Positions 7,739 to 10,418 of a DNA stretch of 10,418 bases are shown in pieces. Every line of letters begins with the position of its first letter. Position 1 is the stretch's first letter. The translations under genes and the position numbers were made by a program. Source of the stretch: Candidatus Kerfeldbacteria bacterium RIFOXYC2_FULL_38_9 (lineage in GTDB: Bacteria > Patescibacteriota > Patescibacteriia > UBA9570 > XYC2-FULL-38-9); contig MHKJ01000060.1 in the NCBI GenBank assembly GCA_001818355.1, forward strand, positions 15,220 to 25,637. Direction: 5' to 3'. Below the pieces are notes generated by a model that did no database searches, was not told where the DNA came from, and saw only the letters and a program-made list of their open reading frames with translations.

Positions 7739-8638
7739 TTAACTTTCTGCCGTAATTCTACTTTGATAATGGCCTTGTAAAAAATCATCTATTCCCTTTT
7801 GTTCATCAACCAAAAGCGCTTGATAAGGACTTTGACCTTCTTCTTGAAAAGCTTTGGCGCGGACAATCACACTGGCATAATGTCGACTAATGGGTGCTAA
7901 AATACTTTCCGCTCCGACAAAACGCAAAGTCAGAGTTTGATGATCTGCTAAAACACCAACCACAGTAGCACTGTTAGGAAAATCATTTGCATCTTTCAAA
8001 ACATCTTCTGTAATTAACGCTGTGTTATCTCTGTTAGAATCATCATAGTTTAAAGTTGTATTTGCGTGAAATTCTTCTTGCATGGTATTTTGAGCAAGCA
8101 AAGCCGCTCTTTTAATATGAAAATCGCTGGTCACCACCACCACTTCCTGCCAGTGGTTTTTTTGGGCGTTTTGAATAATGGCCTCTATTTCATGAATGGT
8201 ATTCAAACTCTCTTCGTGCAATAAAAATCTGTCTTTTTCAATACCTAATCTGCTAATTGCCCCTTTCATAACTCTGGCATGCGATGGCTCTTCCGGGTAT
8301 TTTTTTTGTTTAGATTTACTAAAAACCATCACCGGCGTATCTGGAAAAACCTTGGCTACACAAGCAGTGGCCAAAGCTCGCGCTTTTCCTCCGTGAAAAG
8401 AAAATTGTCGATCCTCTGTTTCCGGCATATCGGGAATTTCTGCAATCGGCGTAATATAAGGAGTGGCCACAAAAGTATCAACTCCGCCATTTGATCCTTT
8501 GCGTTTCACAATGGAACGACCCAAAACCGCCACCATTGCTGGAGTTTTTCCTTGCAGGCGTTCACAAATTAACTCGGCAACCTGCTCTTTGGTTAATCTA
8601 TTTTGACGTTCTGACGATCTTTTTGCTTCCATATTCAT
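7739..8638 (-). CDS. DUF218/YdcF-like family protein, soluble form
   Basis: This 299-residue protein carries a DUF218 domain, the family of E. coli YdcF, SanA and ElyC, whose biochemical activity is largely unsettled (envelope homeostasis for some; YdcF binds S-adenosylmethionine). Family landmarks are the first strand AVLGRSI (37-43), GGKARALATA (83-92), SHARVMKGAISRLGIEKD (119-136), LNTIHEIEAI (145-154) and VVVVTSDFHIKRAALLA (166-182). Unlike SanA or ElyC it has no N-terminal membrane segment and begins with a charged helix, so it should be cytoplasmic. The C-terminal third (about 190-299) matches nothing I recognise. ATG codons exist at 8638 and 8632; the first is just 7 nt from the promoter -10, implying a leaderless mRNA. 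It lies 18 nt upstream of tsaD as probable operon leader. Confidence 0.8.
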   Translation of the reverse strand: MNMEAKRSSERQNRLTKEQVAELICERLQGKTPAMVAVLGRSIVKRKGSNGGVDTFVATPYITPIAEIPDMPETEDRQFSFHGGKARALATACVAKVFPDTPVMVFSKSKQKKYPEEPSHARVMKGAISRLGIEKDRFLLHEESLNTIHEIEAIIQNAQKNHWQEVVVVTSDFHIKRAALLAQNTMQEEFHANTTLNYDDSNRDNTALITEDVLKDANDFPNSATVVGVLADHQTLTLRFVGAESILAPISRHYASVIVRAKAFQEEGQSPYQALLVDEQKGIDDFLQGHYQSRITAES

Positions 8639-8645
8639 GCTTTAT

Positions 8646-8674
8646 ATTATAGCTGAAATTAGCACTCTTGGCAA
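8646..8674 (-). promoter_or_regulatory. Promoter of the DUF218-tsaD operon, predicted leaderless
   Basis: On the minus strand TTGCCA (8674-8669) and a perfect TATAAT (8651-8646) are separated by exactly 17 bp. Only 7 nt lie between the -10 and the ATG at 8638, so transcription should start at or within a nucleotide or two of the start codon, giving a leaderless mRNA. If translation used the second ATG (8632), the leader would be only about 6-7 nt. Confidence 0.8.
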
Positions 8675-8677
8675 CCA

Positions 8678-8705
8678 TTGAATAATAAAATGTTTATGCT
8701 AAAAT
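8678..8705 (+). promoter_or_regulatory. Promoter of the CYTH-CBM9 operon, predicted near-leaderless
   Basis: TTGAAT (8678-8683) is 16 bp from an extended -10, TG-C-TAAAAT (8697-8705). The ATG at 8715 is 9 nt beyond the -10, leaving an expected leader of about 2-4 nt. The -35 is 3 bp from the -35 of the divergent DUF218-tsaD promoter, so the two polymerases would compete for the same 60-bp patch. Confidence 0.6.
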
Positions 8706-8714
8706 AATTAAAAT

Positions 8715-9269
8715 ATGAAAACAGAAATTGAAATCAAATACACTGTAGATTTTCAAGCAATTCCCAAAAATATATTAAGGGTGGCTAAAAAAATGGAAAT
8801 TAGCCAAGGATATATTTCGGTTGCTAATCCGGAAGAAAGAGTGAGAAAAAGCAAAACAGGAGAAGAAATAAAATACACTTATACAACAAAATGTGATGTT
8901 AGGACTGATGGATTGGTGCGTCAAGAAAAAGAAAAAGAGATTGACGAAGCAGGGTTTCAAAAATTATGGCCACAGACAAAAGGCAGACGTATAGCAAAAA
9001 CGCGCTATAACATTCCTTATCAATATATCGATGTACAAACCAAAAAATCAAAGAACGTAATGATTGAATTGGATCAATATCATAAAAATAGCCATCTGGC
9101 TGGTTTATTAGTGGCCGAAGTAGAGTTTGACTCAACAGAGTTAGTAAAAAGATTTATCGCTCCGACCTGGTTTAGAAAAAATGTAACAGCAGATAAAAAT
9201 TTCAAAAACAAAAATTTGGCTATAATGAATAAAGAAAGGGCTAAAATTCTTATAGACTCTTCCAAATAA
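8715..9269 (+). CDS. CYTH-domain protein, probable triphosphate-binding phosphohydrolase
   Basis: This 184-residue cytoplasmic protein folds as a CYTH triphosphate tunnel. The N-terminal signature ExExK is present as E4-I-E6-I-K8. Further tunnel-type charged residues occur in order: QGYIS (31-35), ERVRKS (41-46), KYTYTTK (53-59), RQEKEKEI (69-76), RRIAKTRY (91-98), IELDQY (117-122), LVAEVEFDS (132-140) and WFRKNVTADKNFKNKNLA (152-169), the family's C-terminal block. Such proteins bind Mg and triphosphorylated substrates: inorganic triphosphatase, thiamine triphosphatase, or CyaB-type adenylate cyclase. This size and motif set is most like bacterial triphosphatases, but the substrate cannot be read from sequence. 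It leads a two-gene unit with the CBM9-like gene (4-nt gap) and starts with ATG without Shine-Dalgarno. Confidence 0.88.
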   Translation: MKTEIEIKYTVDFQAIPKNILRVAKKMEISQGYISVANPEERVRKSKTGEEIKYTYTTKCDVRTDGLVRQEKEKEIDEAGFQKLWPQTKGRRIAKTRYNIPYQYIDVQTKKSKNVMIELDQYHKNSHLAGLLVAEVEFDSTELVKRFIAPTWFRKNVTADKNFKNKNLAIMNKERAKILIDSSK

Positions 9270-9273
9270 AATT

Positions 9274-9918
9274 GTGTTATACCTCATCAACAAAACCACA
9301 ACAGAAAAAAATTTTAACTCTAACCGGCAGGCTGATTTTTGGAAAAACGCCGACATTGCCAAAATTAAACATTATCATCCGCAAAGTAACAATTATCGTC
9401 CTCTTGTTTTATTAAAAGCGCTTTATGACAAAAATTATATCTATGTGTTTTTTAATGTAAAAGAAAAAAATCCACATTGTACTCGCTCCAAATATCAAAA
9501 TGAGGCCTATAAAGACAGCTGTGTGGAATTTTTTGTAAAGCCTAAATTAAATAAAGGGTATTTTAATTTTGAAATGGGCTGTGGCGGAGCTTTGTTATTA
9601 ACATATATAGAAAATCCGCAACGTTTGTCGGCGGGCGGATTTAAAAAATATACCAAAATACCAAAAAAAATTGGCGCCAAAACCAAAATCCAGATTAAAT
9701 TTTTAAAAACATCTTGGCAATTGGCCGTAAGTATTCCTTTGGAGATTATGGAAAAATATATTGGAACAATCAAAATATCCAAAAGAACAGTTTGGCGCGG
9801 AAATTTTTACAAATGCGCGGACGAATCTTCTCGTCCCCACTGGGGATCATGGTCACCTATTGGTAAAGAACTTAATTTTCACTGTCCCCAATTTTTCGGA
9901 AAATTAAAATTTAATTAA
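9274..9918 (+). CDS. CBM9-like / DOMON-like carbohydrate-binding-family protein
   Basis: This 214-residue protein resembles the CBM9-like branch of the DOMON superfamily, beta-sandwich domains that bind sugars or haem. Landmarks are YIYVFFNVKE (55-64), KDSCVEFFVKP (80-90), YFNFEMGCGGALL (96-108), WQLAVSIPLE (148-157) and the strongly conserved end WRGNFYKCADES (174-185), HWGSWSPIG (189-197), PQFFGKLKF (205-213). The domain is the whole protein. It has no signal peptide or transmembrane segment, which is odd for a carbohydrate-binding module and suggests a cytoplasmic role or leaderless export. The GTG start at 9274 comes 4 nt after the CYTH stop; no Shine-Dalgarno is visible, so translation probably depends on coupling to the upstream gene. 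Ligand and function are unknown. No terminator is obvious after the stop. Confidence 0.82.
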   Translation: MLYLINKTTTEKNFNSNRQADFWKNADIAKIKHYHPQSNNYRPLVLLKALYDKNYIYVFFNVKEKNPHCTRSKYQNEAYKDSCVEFFVKPKLNKGYFNFEMGCGGALLLTYIENPQRLSAGGFKKYTKIPKKIGAKTKIQIKFLKTSWQLAVSIPLEIMEKYIGTIKISKRTVWRGNFYKCADESSRPHWGSWSPIGKELNFHCPQFFGKLKFN

Positions 9919-10028
9919 CCAACCCTAAGGACTTTTAATATAATTTTATCTGTCCGATCGGTTTTTCAGTTATTTTATAGTACAATTTTATTGGGCAACC
10001 GCACGGAAAATCGATTCCTGGGTTGGCG

Positions 10029-10051
10029 CTGGCGTGCCACAGGCACCTCAG
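10029..10051. repeat. GC-rich imperfect hairpin
   Basis: CTGG and GTGCC (10029-10032, 10034-10038) pair with GGCAC and TCAG (10042-10046, 10048-10051) around an ACA loop, nine pairs including one G-U and one C/C mismatch. It ends 6 nt before the -35 of the next promoter. It could be a degenerate terminator for the upstream operon (only TTTT follows, after three A) or the remnant of a mobile repeat; neither is shown. Confidence 0.35.
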
Positions 10052-10056
10052 AAATT

Positions 10057-10085
10057 TTGACAAAAATACAACCATGTTTTATAGT
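10057..10085 (+). promoter_or_regulatory. Near-consensus sigma70-type promoter of the MopE-like gene
   Basis: A perfect TTGACA (10057-10062) is 17 bp from TATAGT (10080-10085), the best promoter match on this strand. Transcription should begin near 10091-10093, leaving a leader of about 155 nt before the ATG at 10248. This is much longer than the leaders inferred for other genes in the window. Confidence 0.72.
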
Positions 10086-10113
10086 GTTGGCCGCTCTATA
10101 AGTCTATTTTGTT

Positions 10114-10123
10114 GTATCGATAC
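10114..10123. promoter_or_regulatory. Perfect 10-bp palindrome in the early leader
   Basis: GTATCGATAC lies about 22 nt after the predicted transcription start. Its half-sites GTATC and GATAC recur in the two arms of the hairpin before the ribosome-binding site (10198-10202 and 10227-10231), so they might be operator half-sites for a DNA-binding protein or an alternative RNA pairing partner. A function is not established. Confidence 0.3.
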
Positions 10124-10140
10124 TTTTGTGTTCAGTGGTG

Positions 10141-10234
10141 ATATTTGAAAAAAATATGCCCAGTGGCCACAATGTTCGTTCAATAAAACAACTTTGCGTA
10201 TCATTTCACGTGGTCACTGTAGAAATGATACGTA
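10141..10234 (+). promoter_or_regulatory. Structured 5' leader with competing helices next to the ribosome-binding site
   Basis: Three helices can be drawn. A small hairpin ATATTT-GAAAA-AAATAT is at 10141-10157. A 13-bp stem with one G-U (10195-10207 with 10222-10234, core CGTATCATTT/AAATGATACG) ends one base before GGAGG. CAGTGGCCAC (10161-10170) can pair over ten positions with GTGGTCACTG (10210-10219), one G-U, which lies in the loop of the second helix, so the two form either a pseudoknot or mutually exclusive folds. Such an arrangement could gate ribosome access, like a riboswitch or protein-bound leader. It matches no named RNA class that I recognise. The 13-bp inverted repeat could instead be a DNA operator. 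Confidence 0.5.
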
Positions 10235-10235
10235 C

Positions 10236-10240
10236 GGAGG
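10236..10240 (+). promoter_or_regulatory. Strong Shine-Dalgarno that decides the MopE-like start
   Basis: GGAGG lies 7 nt before the ATG at 10248 but only 1 nt before another in-frame ATG at 10242, so the second ATG is the better start. It is the only strong ribosome-binding site in the window; the nine complete genes upstream show none. Confidence 0.85.
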
Positions 10241-10247
10241 AATGACT

Positions 10248-10418
10248 ATGAGATTGGTTAGGCTCCTGGCGTTTTTTGTGGTGGCGACTCTGATGGGCAT
10301 CTCCGAATGTGCCACCGACGGTGACGGTGACGGGTGGACAGTCGAGGACGGAGACTGTGATGACAGTAACCCGTCGCGCCATCCGGGTGCGTTTGAAGTT
10401 TGCGGCGACCTCCTGGAC
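10248..10418 (+). CDS. Secreted MopE-like metal-binding-motif protein, N-terminal part only
   Basis: The frame is open to the window end (57 codons seen, C-terminus missing). Residues 1-21 look like a signal peptide: MRLVRLL, a hydrophobic core (AFFVVATLMGI), then SEC. The cysteine context (GISEC) is not a proper lipobox, so a lipoprotein is doubtful. From residue 23 comes one unit of the putative metal-binding motif first noted in the methanotroph copper-related protein MopE (Pfam Cu-binding_MopE): TDGDGDGW, then GDCDDSNPS, HPGAFE, and CGD. The Asp-rich DGDGDG stretch also resembles a calcium loop. Family members usually carry several units in surface or secreted proteins. The codons are GC-rich (about 60% G+C by my count over 10251-10418) and unlike the AT-rich genes to the left, and it has its own promoter, long leader and Shine-Dalgarno. 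Transfer or a misassembly must be considered. Confidence 0.72.
   Translation, partial: MRLVRLLAFFVVATLMGISECATDGDGDGWTVEDGDCDDSNPSRHPGAFEVCGDLLD

Larger units (their letters stand above)
9919..10247. other. 329-bp gene-free region with mosaic base composition
   Basis: No convincing gene or tRNA is visible. The first 70 bases are AT-rich and hold no clear terminator for the CYTH-CBM9 unit. A GC-rich island (about 9991-10050) contains a hairpin. A strong rightward promoter (10057-10085) follows, then a leader of about 155 nt. The only reading frame of note is a 46-codon minus-strand frame (10075-9935) with no recognisable motif. The mix of AT-rich and GC-rich blocks differs from the compact promoters elsewhere in the window. 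Confidence 0.7.

Noticed and set aside
140..9918. Alternative genetic code with TGA as glycine
   Set aside because: All recognised proteins are full length with conserved C-termini under the standard bacterial code, with no TGA interrupting conserved domains.
9953..9966. CCGATCGG followed by TTTTT as terminator of the CYTH-CBM9 unit
   Set aside because: The palindrome leaves at most two pairs around a four-base loop, which is too weak for an intrinsic terminator.
9990..10050. tRNA-like string around CGATTCC near 10012-10018
   Set aside because: No T-stem, anticodon arm or acceptor stem can be paired around it on either strand.
9935..10075. Minus-strand 46-codon frame in the gene-free region
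   Set aside because: It has no recognisable motif, no ribosome-binding site and no promoter, and it covers the abrupt GC-rich patch; a chance frame is likelier.
10302..10313. Lipobox making the MopE-like protein a lipoprotein
   Set aside because: The residues before Cys are G-I-S-E; a Glu at -1 does not fit the usual Gly/Ala/Ser requirement, so an ordinary signal peptide is favoured.

Overview
The window looks like a chromosomal piece of a Patescibacteria/CPR-type bacterium. This is inferred from the gene set and style, not from a marker gene. The DNA is AT-rich, genes are short-spaced and strand-alternating, and there is a bacterial TrmB-type regulator, a Thr/Asn-linker membrane-anchored DsbA-like protein, a soluble DUF218 protein, a CYTH protein, a DOMON/CBM9-like protein and the start of a MopE-type metal-binding-motif protein. 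All nine complete genes end in TAA and none has a convincing Shine-Dalgarno sequence. The standard bacterial code reads every gene at full length.

Layout. 140-889 (+) encodes a TrmB-family regulator, facing tail-to-tail (1 nt apart) an AAA ATPase/DUF4143 protein with a C-terminal PD-(D/E)XK-like signature (891-2048, -). A minus-strand pair follows: an HD-domain phosphohydrolase (4766-5752) and, 5 nt downstream, valyl-tRNA synthetase valS (2193-4760). Divergent from it is a thioredoxin-fold DsbA-like protein (5856-6641, +), closed by a strong intrinsic terminator. Next is a minus-strand pair of DUF218 protein (7739-8638) and tsaD (6701-7720), making the essential t6A tRNA modification. Across a compact 76-bp divergent promoter lies a plus-strand pair of CYTH protein (8715-9269) and CBM9-like protein (GTG start, 9274-9918). 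The 329-bp stretch 9919-10247 has no convincing gene. It holds a GC-rich hairpin, a near-consensus promoter (TTGACA-17-TATAGT) and a leader of about 155 nt able to fold into competing helices. It leads into a secreted MopE-like protein (10248 onward) cut by the window end.

The genes are mostly housekeeping: translation (valS, tsaD), nucleotide or polyphosphate chemistry (HD, CYTH), envelope redox folding (DsbA-like) and regulation. The most unusual part is the right end. The final gene is about 60% GC, has the window's only strong Shine-Dalgarno (GGAGG) and carries a long structured leader, whereas several other genes look leaderless or nearly so. It is either a separately regulated, perhaps acquired, surface-protein gene or an assembly junction.
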